Below are positions 44,190 to 53,335 of a stretch of DNA of 64,000 bases, piece after piece; position 1 is the first letter of the stretch; every line of letters starts with the position of its first letter. The notes under the pieces are model-generated. The model was given only the letters and a program-made list of their open reading frames with translations, made no database searches and had not been told where the DNA came from. The stretch lies in contig NZ_CALPBY010000004.1 of NCBI RefSeq assembly GCF_943181405.1, forward strand, positions 62,001 through 126,000, given 5' to 3'. The position numbers and the translations under genes are program-made. The DNA is from Cellulosimicrobium sp. Marseille-Q4280. GTDB lineage: Bacteria > Actinomycetota > Actinomycetes > Actinomycetales > Cellulomonadaceae.

Positions 44190-45440
44190 ATGACCGGAAC
44201 CTCGCTCCGCACCCCGCTGGACGTGCCCACCCTCGACGAGCTGCGCCGTCGGACGTCGGTGAAGTGGCGAGCGTTCGACCCGGACGTCCTGCCGCTGTTC
44301 GTCGCGGAGATGGACGTCGCGCCGTGCGAGCCCGTCGTGGACGCCGTGACGGCGGCGATGCGCGCCGGCGACACGGGCTACGACCACGGCACGGTGTACG
44401 GGGAGGCGTACGCACGGTTCGCGGAGCGGCGGTGGGGCTGGTCGTTCGACCCGTCGACGACCCGCACGCTGCCCGACGTCATGGTCGCGATCGTCGAGGT
44501 GCTGCGCGTCCTCACCGGGCCGGGCGACGCCGTCGTCGTGAACCCGCCGGTCTACCCGCCCTTCTTCGGCTTCGTGCGGAACGAGGGGCGTCGCGTCGTC
44601 ACCGCGCCGCTCGGCGCGGACCTGCGCCTCGACCTCGACGCGCTCGAGCGCGCGTTCGCGGAGGCGACCGGCGTCGCGGACCACGGCGGCGGGCCGAGGT
44701 CCGGGCGCCGCGCCGTCTGGCTCGTGTGCAACCCCCACAACCCGACCGGCACGGCGCACGCACCGGACGAGCTCGCCGCGGGCCTCGCGCTCGCCGCGCG
44801 GTACGGGGTGCGCGTCGTCGCGGACGAGATCCACGCGCCGATCACCCGGCCCGGCCTCGCGGGGCACCCCGCCACCACGCACACGCCGCTGCTCACCGTC
44901 CCCGGGTCCGACGACGCGGTGGCGGTCGTGTCCGCGTCCAAGGCGTTCAACCTGCCGGGCATCAAGGCGGCCGCGGCGGTCGGCGGCCCGGGCGCGGTCG
45001 CCGACCTGCGACGCATCCCCGAGGAGGCGAGCCACGGCGTGCACCACGTCGCGGTCCTCGCGCACGTCGCGGCGCTCGACCACGGCGACGCCTGGCTCGA
45101 CGCCGTCCTCGCCGGCGTCGAGCGCAACGCGTGGCTGCTCGCCGACCTGCTCGCCGAGCACCTCCCGGGCGTGCGGTACCGGCCGGGCGAGGCGACCTAC
45201 CTCGCGTGGCTGGACTGCCGGGACCTGGCCGGCCCGGCGGGTGGCAGCACCGTGCCCGACGGCGCCCGGTCGCCCGCAGCGGACCCGCGCGCCTGGTTCC
45301 TCGACCGGGCGCGCGTCGCGCTCGAGGACGGCCGGCGCTTCGGGCCGGGCGGCGAGGGCCACGTGCGGCTCAACCTCGCGACGAACGTCGACGTGCTCAC
45401 CGAGGCCGTCGTGCGGATCGGCGCGTCCCTGGCGCGCTGA
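44190..45440 (+). CDS. PLP-dependent aminotransferase, MalY/PatB-type C-S lyase
   Basis: The 416-residue protein is a fold-type I PLP enzyme with the MalY/PatB signature MDVAPCEPVVDAV near the N-terminus, CNPHNPTGTAH, ADEIHAPI, and the Schiff-base Lys251 in VSASKAFNLPG. Members cleave cystathionine or other S-conjugates, releasing a thiol, ammonia and a keto acid. It has a leaderless-type promoter and stands apart from its neighbours. Confidence 0.88.
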   Translation: MTGTSLRTPLDVPTLDELRRRTSVKWRAFDPDVLPLFVAEMDVAPCEPVVDAVTAAMRAGDTGYDHGTVYGEAYARFAERRWGWSFDPSTTRTLPDVMVAIVEVLRVLTGPGDAVVVNPPVYPPFFGFVRNEGRRVVTAPLGADLRLDLDALERAFAEATGVADHGGGPRSGRRAVWLVCNPHNPTGTAHAPDELAAGLALAARYGVRVVADEIHAPITRPGLAGHPATTHTPLLTVPGSDDAVAVVSASKAFNLPGIKAAAAVGGPGAVADLRRIPEEASHGVHHVAVLAHVAALDHGDAWLDAVLAGVERNAWLLADLLAEHLPGVRYRPGEATYLAWLDCRDLAGPAGGSTVPDGARSPAADPRAWFLDRARVALEDGRRFGPGGEGHVRLNLATNVDVLTEAVVRIGASLAR

Positions 45441-45613
45441 CCGGTCGTGCTCCGAGGGGCTGCGCTCGCACGCCGTGCGCATGGGCAGACCTCCCCATCG
45501 CCGCGGACCCTGCGACGGCGTAGCCTCACCGTCGACCGCCCGTGCTCACGGGCGTCCCGGGCCGCCGTCCTCGTCGGCGCGCCCGCGCCGCGCACGACCT
45601 CGAGGAGCATGTC

Positions 45614-47122
45614 GTGAGTGGATCGTGGGGCGCCGATGTCGCGGCCCTGCGCGCGCTCGCGGACGTCATGCTCTCCGGGGCCGACACGCTGCGCGGCGCC
45701 CGCGCCCAGGTGGCGTCGCTGGTCGAGTCCTCGACGCGGTGGGACGGTCCGGACGCCTCGACCTTCCGCACGGACTGGTCCTCGGCGCTCGCCCCGGCGG
45801 TGGTCGCCGCCGCCGCTCTCCTCGACCGGACGGCCGAGACGCTGCGTCGCGACGCCGACCAGCAGGAGTCCGCGAGCGCCGCGGACGGTGGAGCGCCCGG
45901 CGGTCCCGGCGGACCGACGCCGCCGGGCGGGCCGGGCGCACCCGGGGCGCCCGGGACGGTCCCGACCCCGAGCCCTGCCGAGTACCTCGCGATGGACGCG
46001 GCCGAGCGCGCCGACTGGCTCGCCGCGGCGACGGACGCCCAGGTCGCGGCCCTGTACGGGCGCATGGTCTCCCAGGGTGTCGACCCGGACTCGGCCGGGT
46101 TCGCCGACCTCGCCGTCGCGCACTGGACGCGCACCGCCGCCGCCGAGGCCGGCTTCGACTTCGCGGACTGGGACCCGGCCGCGGGTGCGGGCGCCAACCG
46201 GGAGATCATCGAGGCCGTCTACAGCTACTACGCCGAGCTGTACCTCGACCAGCCGTGGATGCAGTGGGCGGGCATGGCGGCGATGATCGGGCCGTCGTTC
46301 GCCGCCGGGTTCTTCGACCTCGACATGATGCGCGAGCTCGCGCAGGGCGTGCAGGACGGCGCGCAGCACCTGCCACCCGGCGTCACCCCCGCGGCGCTCG
46401 CGGCGGTCGCCGGCATGACGGACGCCGAGCTCGCCTTCTACGAGAACCAGTTCCTGTCGATGCAGCGCGAGATCTTCGTCGACCAGGCCGTCATGCACGA
46501 GGCCTACCTGAACGGCGGGCTGCCCGAGATGGAGCGCCTGCTCGAGGCCGGCGTCATCGACGACGCCGCGTACCAGGCGTGGGAGGACATCGAGGCCGGT
46601 CGCGGCGGGGACGCGCAGGCGCTCGCGGACGGCAACACGGCCCTGCTGTGGCGCGAGCAGAACCAGATCATCGCGGACGACTGGCAGACGATGCGCGACC
46701 ACCCCGGCACGGGCGAGGCGTTCACGTACCTCATGACGCTCGTCGGGGAGCCGTCGATCCCGGGGGCGGGCACGTACGCGCAGCACGACCCGTTCACCGT
46801 GAACGTCGAGACCCCCGGTCCCGAGAACATCGGCATCCCGTTCACCGGCATCTCGCTCGACAACCCCGTGCAGGGGAGCATCTCGGTCGAGACGCCCCTG
46901 CCCGGCGGCAACATCGCGGACCAGGCCACGCGCTGGGACTACATCGCCAACGACACGCTGCCCGCCTACCAGGAGCTCATCACGCAGCACCCGGACCAGG
47001 CCGCGCAGATCGTCGGGACGGACGTGTCGCAGCGCATCGACGACTACCGGCTCACGGATCCGGGACGGATCGGTCGGATCCTTGACAGACTGACCGAGTG
47101 GGACGTGGACGTGGACCAGTGA
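45614..47122 (+). CDS. Large protein with WXG100-like N-terminal domain, function unknown
   Basis: The 502-residue protein starts with a helical hairpin of about 95 residues resembling WXG100/ESAT-6 proteins, with the turn SSTRWDGPDASTFRTDW carrying Trp-x-Gly. A Gly/Pro linker follows (~100-125), then a ~375-residue alpha-helical and beta region that I do not recognise (EIIEAVYSYYAELYLDQPWM, FLSMQREIFVDQAVMHEAYL). The architecture suggests a type VII secretion substrate or toxin-like protein, but no secretion ATPase is in view. GTG 45614 has GAGGAG 6 nt upstream. The stop overlaps the next gene by GTGA, so the lipoprotein is its likely partner. Confidence 0.7.
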   Translation: MSGSWGADVAALRALADVMLSGADTLRGARAQVASLVESSTRWDGPDASTFRTDWSSALAPAVVAAAALLDRTAETLRRDADQQESASAADGGAPGGPGGPTPPGGPGAPGAPGTVPTPSPAEYLAMDAAERADWLAAATDAQVAALYGRMVSQGVDPDSAGFADLAVAHWTRTAAAEAGFDFADWDPAAGAGANREIIEAVYSYYAELYLDQPWMQWAGMAAMIGPSFAAGFFDLDMMRELAQGVQDGAQHLPPGVTPAALAAVAGMTDAELAFYENQFLSMQREIFVDQAVMHEAYLNGGLPEMERLLEAGVIDDAAYQAWEDIEAGRGGDAQALADGNTALLWREQNQIIADDWQTMRDHPGTGEAFTYLMTLVGEPSIPGAGTYAQHDPFTVNVETPGPENIGIPFTGISLDNPVQGSISVETPLPGGNIADQATRWDYIANDTLPAYQELITQHPDQAAQIVGTDVSQRIDDYRLTDPGRIGRILDRLTEWDVDVDQ

Positions 47123-47772
47123 CAGCCGCCCGCGCGGCCGCCGCGGCCGCCCTCGCCCTGGTGCTCGGGCTGGGGGTCGGCGCCTGCACCGTGACCTTCG
47201 GCGACCCGGACGACGAGGGCGGGTCGACGTCGTCGGGCAGCGCGGGCAGCACCGGTACGGAGAGCGGCACGACGATCGACGACATCGAGGAGGGCGCACC
47301 GATGCGCTGGGACGTGAGCAGCCCGATCACCGCCGAGTCGGTGGGGCTGGGGGAGCAGATGGCGATCGTCGACGTCCCCGGCGGCGGCGCCGAGGTCGAG
47401 CTGACCCTCCCCGACGGGACGTGGTCGACGACGGCCGAGGAGCTGACGATCCAGCCGCGGCGCGGGTACGTGAGCTCGATCAACGTGTTCCGCTCGCTGT
47501 CCGGCGGCGAGGCCGTGCACGACCAGCTCCTGGCCGACGCCGACGTGCTGGGGTTCCCGCGCGCGCAGGTCGACCGCTGGCTCGACGAGCTCCCGGCCTC
47601 GCTCGTGGAGTCGCGGTCGGGCGGGGTCCGGGCGCGCACGGGCATCAACGGTTCCAACGGCGACGTGGTGACGTCGGTCCAGATCAGCCACGAGCCCGGC
47701 CCGGGCGGCGACGAGTCGATCCGGCTCTGGTACGCGATCAGCCCGGTGACACCCGCCGAGGGCGAGGACTGA
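47119..47772 (+). CDS. Putative lipoprotein, partner of the WXG100-like protein
   Basis: The GTG start overlaps the preceding stop and gives 217 residues: a signal peptide with lipobox GVGAC (Cys23), a Ser/Thr/Gly-rich linker, and a ~165-residue alpha/beta domain (MRWDVSSPITAESVGLGEQM onward) of no recognised family. Translational coupling suggests it works with the upstream protein, for example as a surface-bound immunity or adaptor protein; this is speculation. Confidence 0.7.
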   Translation: MTAARAAAAAALALVLGLGVGACTVTFGDPDDEGGSTSSGSAGSTGTESGTTIDDIEEGAPMRWDVSSPITAESVGLGEQMAIVDVPGGGAEVELTLPDGTWSTTAEELTIQPRRGYVSSINVFRSLSGGEAVHDQLLADADVLGFPRAQVDRWLDELPASLVESRSGGVRARTGINGSNGDVVTSVQISHEPGPGGDESIRLWYAISPVTPAEGED

Positions 47773-47951
47773 CGCCGACGGTCGACGCGCCGTCGGAGGG
47801 CTGCGGCCGGACGGCGACGGTGCACGCCCCGCCGGGACACGCTGTGGAGAGGCCGCGGACGATCCGGGTCGGTCTGACCGGGATGTCCCTCGCGCGGGTG
47901 CCGTGCGGTAGCGTCCCTCGCGTCCCGTCAGGTCGCAGCAGGGGAGCCCCG

Positions 47952-49916
47952 GTGAGCACGGTCGCACGCGTTCGTCCCAGGTCGGTCCGCCGGAGGGTGG
48001 CCGCCGTGCTGCTCGTCCCGGCCCTCGCGCTCCCGCTCGCGGCGTGCACCGAGGACCGGCCGACCGCCGAGGACGCGGCGGCGGCGCTGGCCGCGGGCAT
48101 CGCCGAGGGCGACGTGAGCGGCCTGGCGTTCTCCAACGGCCGGGCGGAGAACGTGCAGGGGCACCTCGAGGCCGTCCTCGAGCCCGTCGCCGCGTTCGAG
48201 CACACGGTCGAGGTCGACGGCGTCGTCGTGGACGACGAGGGCTCCGACGCCGACGAGCGCGCGACGGCGACCCTCGCCTACCGCTGGGTCGTCACCGACG
48301 ACGCCGCGTGGGAGTACACGACCGACGTCGACCTGACGTTCGCCGAGCCGGCCGAGGGCGAGGACGGCCCCGGGCGCTGGGAGGCGGCGTGGGAGCCCGA
48401 CGTGCTCGTGCCGGACCTCGCGCAGGGCGACCGGCTCGCCGTCGACCGCGTGCGCGCGGAGCGCGCCCAGATCCTGGGTCTCGACGACGTCCCGATCGTC
48501 GCGGACCGCCCGGTGTACCGCATCGGCGTGGACAAGACACGCCTCGCCGCGGGCGCGTGGGACGGCGCGGCGCGCGCGCTCGCGGGCGTCGTGGGGATCG
48601 ACCCGGAGGAGTTCGCGCAGCGGGTCGCGGGGGCCGGGGAGAAGGCGTTCGTCGAGGCGATCACGGTGCGCACGGAGGACACGGCCGGCATCGACGTGGA
48701 CGCGGCGCGCGCCATCGAGGGCGTCGCCGTCATCGACGACGAGATGCCGCTCGCGCCGACGCGCGAGTTCGCCCGCCCGATCCTCGGCCGGGTCGGCGAG
48801 GCGACGGCCGAGATCGTCGAGGAGTCCGACGGCGCGGTCGTCGCCGGGGACACGGTCGGCCTGTCCGGCCTGCAGCGCCAGTACGACGAGCAGCTGCGCG
48901 GGACGCCCGGGGTCTCGATCACGGTCGTCCCCGACGGGAGCACGCCGGACGAGGTGTCGACGGAGGCGTTCGCGGTCGAGCCGGTCGCGGGCGTGCCGCT
49001 CAGCACCACGCTCCGGCCCGAGATGCAGGTCGCCGCCGAGCAGGTCCTCGCGGGGCAGACCTCGCCCAGCGCGATCGTCGCGATCGAGCCGTCCACGGGC
49101 GAGGTGCTCGCCGCGGCCAGCGGCACCGCGGGCGACGGGCTGTCCACGGCCACGACCGGCCAGTACGCGCCGGGCTCGACGTTCAAGGTCGCGACGACGC
49201 TCGCCATGCTCCGCGCCGGTCTGACGCCCGACTCGGTCGTGTCCTGCCCGCCCGAGATCACCGTCGACGGCCGCACGTTCCAGAACGTTCCCGGCTACCC
49301 GACCGACGCGCTCGGCGAGGTGCCGCTGCGCACGGCGTTCGCGAACTCGTGCAACACCGCGATGATCGGCCAGCGCGACACGGTGACGCAGCAGGGGCTG
49401 CACGACGCCGCGGCGTCGCTCGGTCTCGGCGTCGAGGCGGACCTCGGCGCGGCGGCGTTCTGGGGCGACGTCCCGGCCGAGGCCGAGGGCACCGACCACG
49501 CGGCGTCGATGATCGGCCAGGGGCGCATCCTCGCGTCGCCGCTCGGCATGGCGACGGTCGCGGCGAGCGTCGCAGCAGGTCACCGCGTGGCACCCGTCCT
49601 CGTGCGTCCCGACGTCCAGCCCGCCTCGGCCGAGCAGCCCTCGGGCGACCTCACCGAGGACGAGGCCGCGACGCTGCGCAGCCTCATGCGCGCCGTCGTC
49701 ACGGACGGCTCGGCGGACATGCTCGCCGACCTGCCCGAGGAGGTCGGGGCGAAGACGGGGACCGCGCAGTACGGCGACGGCAACCAGTCGCACGCCTGGA
49801 TGATCGCGACCCAGGGCGACCTCGCCGTGGCCGTGTTCGTCGAGACGGGGGAGGGCGGTTCCGCGACCGCCGGGCCGCTCATGCGAGCCTTCCTCGACGC
49901 GCCGAACCAGGGCTGA
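47952..49916 (+). CDS. Lipoprotein penicillin-binding protein, class B-like transpeptidase
   Basis: The 654-residue protein has a lipoprotein signal (LPLAAC, Cys32), an NTF2-like MecA N-terminal domain (~38-155), a PBP dimerisation-like region, and a transpeptidase domain with all three active-site motifs: STFK (Ser409), SCN (Ser466) and KTG (Lys601). This resembles MecA/PBP2a-type low-affinity PBPs and actinobacterial penicillin-binding lipoproteins. It crosslinks peptidoglycan outside the membrane. GTG 47952 is chosen for the signal peptide. Confidence 0.88.
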   Translation: MSTVARVRPRSVRRRVAAVLLVPALALPLAACTEDRPTAEDAAAALAAGIAEGDVSGLAFSNGRAENVQGHLEAVLEPVAAFEHTVEVDGVVVDDEGSDADERATATLAYRWVVTDDAAWEYTTDVDLTFAEPAEGEDGPGRWEAAWEPDVLVPDLAQGDRLAVDRVRAERAQILGLDDVPIVADRPVYRIGVDKTRLAAGAWDGAARALAGVVGIDPEEFAQRVAGAGEKAFVEAITVRTEDTAGIDVDAARAIEGVAVIDDEMPLAPTREFARPILGRVGEATAEIVEESDGAVVAGDTVGLSGLQRQYDEQLRGTPGVSITVVPDGSTPDEVSTEAFAVEPVAGVPLSTTLRPEMQVAAEQVLAGQTSPSAIVAIEPSTGEVLAAASGTAGDGLSTATTGQYAPGSTFKVATTLAMLRAGLTPDSVVSCPPEITVDGRTFQNVPGYPTDALGEVPLRTAFANSCNTAMIGQRDTVTQQGLHDAAASLGLGVEADLGAAAFWGDVPAEAEGTDHAASMIGQGRILASPLGMATVAASVAAGHRVAPVLVRPDVQPASAEQPSGDLTEDEAATLRSLMRAVVTDGSADMLADLPEEVGAKTGTAQYGDGNQSHAWMIATQGDLAVAVFVETGEGGSATAGPLMRAFLDAPNQG

Positions 49917-49996
49917 GGGTCCGGCCGGCGCGAGCGCGTCGTCGGATGCTCGGTCGTCCTGTGCCCGAGCGTCGAGGGTGGATCGGATGCCGGTGC

Positions 49997-50027
49997 TTGA
50001 CCCTGTTCCTTGAACACGGTGTGTGCT
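49997..50027 (+). promoter_or_regulatory. MerR-type promoter: TTGACC, 19-bp spacer with dyad, TGTGCT
   Basis: A -35 TTGACC (49997-50002) and -10 TGTGCT (50022-50027) are separated by 19 bp. The spacer holds a 21-bp dyad, ACCCTGTTC (50000-50008) and GAACACGGT (50012-50020), with one mismatch. An over-long spacer filled by a dyad is the classic target of MerR activators, and a MerR gene closes the operon. The start codon is 36 bp downstream. Confidence 0.6.
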
Positions 50028-50062
50028 GGCGGAGCATCTGACGGCGTGAGGAAGGAACCGAC

Positions 50063-51658
50063 ATGGACGACGTCCGACCACGCACGAGCCTTCGCGGCCG
50101 GGGACGGGCGCCGCGCGTCGTCGCGGGCCTCGCGGTGCTCGCCGTCTCCGTCCCGCTCGGGGCGTGCTCCCCGCCGGCGGACGTCACGCCCACCACGTCC
50201 GGGACCGCGGCGCTCGAGCGGTACTACGAGCAGGAGCTGGTGTGGACAGCGTGCGGTGCCGATCATGCGGGGACCGACGACGACGAGAAGCTGATGGCGA
50301 CGGTTGCCGGTGCCGAGTGCGCCCGCCTCTCGGTGCCGCTGGACTACGACGATCCTGAGGGGGACGTGGCTTCCGTCGCGGTGCTACGGGTACCGGCGCG
50401 AGGCGAGTCGAGAGGGCCGATGGTGATCAACCCGGGAGGCCCGGGCGGTTCAGGGGTGACAGGCGCGATCATCACTGCCGCGGGGCTCGCGGAGAGCCCG
50501 ATCACCGAGTCCTTCGACGTGGTCGGGTTCGACCCGCGTGGCGTCGGCGCCACGCGGCCCGCCGCGGACTGCTACAGCGACGAGGAGGCCGACGCCGGCA
50601 CCGTGCCCCTGGGATCGCAGGGCACGACCGTCGCGTTCACCGAGGACGACACCCGGGCGATCATGGAGAAGTGCGCCGAGAGGTCGGGCGGGATGAAGGC
50701 GCTCACCCACATGGGGACCCGCGACACCGCTCGTGACATGGACGTGCTGCGCGCCGCGCTCGGGCAGGACGAGCTGACCTACTTCGGGCAGAGCTACGGG
50801 ACCCGCCTGGGTGTCGTGTACGCAGAGATGTTCCCGGAGAGGGTGCGGGCGATGCTCCTGGACGGCGGTCGAGACTCCCGCGAGGGGACGTTCGAGTCTC
50901 GCGTGAACGCCTACGCCGGGTTCCAGGGCGCGTTCGACGAGATGGCCGCGTCCTGCGCGACGCAGGAGAGCTGCCCGCTCGGCACGGACCCGCAGCAGGC
51001 GACGGCCAGGTTCCAGGAGATCGTCCGACCGCTGCGGGACCGACCCGTACCGGCGTTGGAGACCGAGCTGGGCTTCGACGACGCGATCGGCGCCGTCATC
51101 GCGGGTCTCTACAACCAGGCGGCGTGGCCTCGGATCATCGCCGGCATCACCGAGGTCACCCAGGGCCGTGGCGACGAGATGATGCAGCTCATCTACGACT
51201 TCAGCCCGCGCAGCGCGACCGGGCAGTGGCCGAACACGAGCGAGGCGAACTACGCCATCAACTGCATGGACGAGGACCGGCTGACCCCTCGAGAGGGTGG
51301 CGAGCTGCGCACCGCCACGTACGAGCGTGCGCCGTTCATGGACCCGGGGGTCGACGTGACCGCGGGAGCGCGCGACGGCTGCGAGCACTGGCCGGCGGAA
51401 CCCACTCTGGGGATCCCGTACGGGCAGGACATCGACGGGCTCCCGGCCACGCTCGTCGTGTCCATCACGGGCGACCCCACCACCCCCCACGAAGGGGGGA
51501 TCAGGCTGGCGGACTCGCTCGGGAGCGCTCTGCTGACCGTGGAAGGCCAGGGACACACCATCGTCGCCTTCGGGAAGAACGCGTGCGTCGACGAGGTCGC
51601 TGCGGCCTACCTGATCGACCTGGACGTCCCCGCCGAGGGCACGACCTGCACGATGTGA
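50063..51658 (+). CDS. Secreted alpha/beta hydrolase, tripeptidyl-aminopeptidase-like lipoprotein
   Basis: The 531-residue protein has a lipoprotein signal (LGAC, Cys35), an alpha/beta hydrolase fold with INPGGPGGSG near the oxyanion hole, nucleophile Ser244 in GQSYGT, and a TAP-like C-terminal domain ending in GHTIVAFGKNACVDE. It matches the SlpD/tripeptidyl aminopeptidase group of actinobacteria, which trim peptides outside the cell. AGGAAGG-like sequence precedes ATG 50063. Its promoter shows MerR-type geometry and it is followed by a MerR gene. Confidence 0.88.
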   Translation: MDDVRPRTSLRGRGRAPRVVAGLAVLAVSVPLGACSPPADVTPTTSGTAALERYYEQELVWTACGADHAGTDDDEKLMATVAGAECARLSVPLDYDDPEGDVASVAVLRVPARGESRGPMVINPGGPGGSGVTGAIITAAGLAESPITESFDVVGFDPRGVGATRPAADCYSDEEADAGTVPLGSQGTTVAFTEDDTRAIMEKCAERSGGMKALTHMGTRDTARDMDVLRAALGQDELTYFGQSYGTRLGVVYAEMFPERVRAMLLDGGRDSREGTFESRVNAYAGFQGAFDEMAASCATQESCPLGTDPQQATARFQEIVRPLRDRPVPALETELGFDDAIGAVIAGLYNQAAWPRIIAGITEVTQGRGDEMMQLIYDFSPRSATGQWPNTSEANYAINCMDEDRLTPREGGELRTATYERAPFMDPGVDVTAGARDGCEHWPAEPTLGIPYGQDIDGLPATLVVSITGDPTTPHEGGIRLADSLGSALLTVEGQGHTIVAFGKNACVDEVAAAYLIDLDVPAEGTTCTM

Positions 51659-51703
51659 GCCCGCTTCCACCGTGAGAACGGTGCACGTCGACGAAGGAGA
51701 AGC

Positions 51704-52426
51704 ATGGCGTGGAGCACCTCCGAGCTCGCCGAGCTGGCCGGTACGACCGTGAACACCGTCCGTCACTACCACCGGGTCGGTCTTCTGGAGCAGCCGGAGC
51801 GACGAGCCAACGGGTACAAGCAGTACCGAGCCCGCCACCTCGCTCGCGTCATCCCGATCCGGCGCCTGCGCGAGCTCGGTGTCCCCCTCGCCGAGATCGG
51901 GTCGCTCGGGGCAGCCGGGGGAGACGCCGCCGGCACCCTCCGGGCGCTCGACGTCGAGCTCGCCGCGAGCATCGAGCGGCTCCAGCGCGCTCGGACCGAG
52001 CTGGCCGTCGTGCTCCGCGACCGTGCATCGCTCGACGTGCCGCCCGAGTTCAGCTCCGTCGAGGAGCGGCTGACCGACGCCGATCGCGCACTGGTCACCA
52101 TCTGCACGCAGTTCTACGACCGGGACGCGCTGGACGACATCAGGCGCATGATCGAGGTCGAGCCGACCGACATCGATCGTGACTTCACCGCGCTCCCGCC
52201 CGACGCGAGCGAGGCGACGAGGCGCGACCTGGTCGAGCGGATGGTGCCGCTCCTCGACCGGCACCTGGCCGACCACCCCTGGCTGAGCGATCCGCTGCCG
52301 CGCCTCTCCACGAGCGCGACCGCGGCCCGAGACGCGCTGCACCGAGTGCTGCCCGACCTCTACAACGGGGCGCAGCGCGACGTCCTGCGTCGCGCGATGC
52401 TCGTCGTCCTCGACCCTCCCACGTGA
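51704..52426 (+). CDS. MerR-family transcriptional regulator
   Basis: The 240-residue protein has the MerR winged HTH (WSTSELAELAGTTVNTVRHY and HRVGLLEQPERRANGYKQYR), a dimerisation coiled coil (~70-110), and an uncharacterised helical effector domain of ~130 residues. It contains no clustered metal-binding cysteines, so a small organic effector is more likely than a metal. It follows the peptidase gene by 45 bp with AAGGAGA upstream, and probably activates the promoter at 49997-50027. Confidence 0.88.
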   Translation: MAWSTSELAELAGTTVNTVRHYHRVGLLEQPERRANGYKQYRARHLARVIPIRRLRELGVPLAEIGSLGAAGGDAAGTLRALDVELAASIERLQRARTELAVVLRDRASLDVPPEFSSVEERLTDADRALVTICTQFYDRDALDDIRRMIEVEPTDIDRDFTALPPDASEATRRDLVERMVPLLDRHLADHPWLSDPLPRLSTSATAARDALHRVLPDLYNGAQRDVLRRAMLVVLDPPT

Positions 52427-52522
52427 TGACCACCGTCAGCCGGAGCGACTCTTCTCGGACCCGTCTCTCTCCTGCACAGTCGTGGGCCCAGCAGACCCGG
52501 TGCTCGCAGGGGGGCAGGCGGC

Positions 52523-52822
52523 TCAGGGCCGCGGGTCGACGCGGCGCCAGGGCTTGTCGTCGCGTCGCGCCCCCGTGCCGGCCGAGCAGCGCCGGCACAT
52601 CGACGAGACGGCGTCGGCGTCCCGGCCGGTCGCCGGCTGGGCGTCGGCCCACGTGACGTGCGGGAACCGGAGGAGGCCCTGACGGCTGAGCTGCAGGCCG
52701 CACACCGTCGAGTTCGTGCCGCGCTCCCAGGCGTGCACCTCCCCGGCGGGCATCCGCACGCCGTCCGGGTCGGTCCACGTGCCGGTGGCCGCCACCGCCG
52801 CACCCGTCACCCGCTTGCGCAT
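52523..52822 (-). CDS. Small cysteine-containing protein, unknown
   Basis: The 99-residue protein has a plausible compact core with Cys41 (NSTVCGLQLSR) and a CxxC pair at Cys76/Cys79 (VSSMCRRC), suggesting one zinc site, and a conserved-looking WTDPDGVRMPAGEVHAWERG region. The tail is basic. I believe it is a real gene because the composition is unlike a frame shadow, but I do not know the family. It converges with the MerR gene. Confidence 0.6.
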   Translation of the reverse strand: MRKRVTGAAVAATGTWTDPDGVRMPAGEVHAWERGTNSTVCGLQLSRQGLLRFPHVTWADAQPATGRDADAVSSMCRRCSAGTGARRDDKPWRRVDPRP

Positions 52823-53000
52823 GGGCTCGACCCTAGGCGCGGCGACCTCGCTCGCACGCCGGGGCCACGTTCACACGATCCCTGGGAATGAGACGGCACG
52901 GCGGGGCGTTGCCCACCGACGAGTACGATCAGGTGCCGCGGGCGACGATCGTGCCCGCAGCGCGAACACCGCCTACCGCCGAACCTCGGGAGACACCTCC

Positions 53001-53084
53001 GTGTCCGTCAGCGTGCCGACCTGGTACCTCACCGAGCGCCGCGACGTCGACCTCCGTCGAGTCGCCAGCGCTCTGTGTCGCTGA
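53001..53084 (+). CDS. Actinobacterial leader peptide (cysteine-type), 27 codons
   Basis: GTG 53001 with GGGAG 8 nt upstream encodes a 27-residue peptide ending TERRDVDLRRVASALCR. The pattern R-x-V-D-L-x-R-V-x-S-x-L-C-R at the C-terminus is that of the short putative leader peptides found upstream of sulfur and cysteine genes in actinobacteria. The Cys codon is TGT, rare in this GC-rich genome, and directly precedes the last codon. A second GTG at 53013 would give 23 residues. It probably senses Cys-tRNA supply by ribosome stalling. The SDF symporter is the next gene. Confidence 0.7.
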   Translation: MSVSVPTWYLTERRDVDLRRVASALCR

Positions 53085-53139
53085 CCCGTCGTCGTCGCTG
53101 ACGCTCCCCGGCCCTCGCGCCGACGCTGCGCCGCGCCTC

Positions 53140-53246
53140 GGGTCAGGTCCCTGGTTCACCCTGCTGACGCCTGACCCTGACAACCGGCCGCGTCCGCACG
53201 CGTGTCAGGACCCCCGGCCACCCGGGTGATCCCCTGCCCTGACACG
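53140..53246 (+). promoter_or_regulatory. Attenuator-like set of four pairing segments after the leader peptide
   Basis: Segment 1 GGGTCAGG (53140-53147) pairs with segment 2 CCTGACCC (53170-53177). Segment 3 CGTGTCAGG (53201-53209) pairs with segment 4 CCTGACACG (53238-53246). Segments 2 and 3 share a complementary 6-mer (CCTGAC/GTCAGG), so 2:3 pairing would exclude both others. This is the logic of amino-acid attenuators. No U-run follows segment 4. The remainder of the 513-bp stretch 52823-53335 shows no other gene. Confidence 0.5.
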
Positions 53247-53335
53247 GGAACGCCTCGCGACGACGACCCCCGCCCCCTCTCCCGGGTGCGGTCGCGTCGT
53301 GCGTCCGTGCCACCCGAGCACCGAAAGGTCCCTCC

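Noticed and set aside
52888-53229. A ~113-codon open frame in the 52823-53335 gap
   Set aside because: Pro/Ser/Thr-rich without any motif or ribosome site. It overlaps the leader peptide in another frame, which has a recognisable C-terminal pattern.
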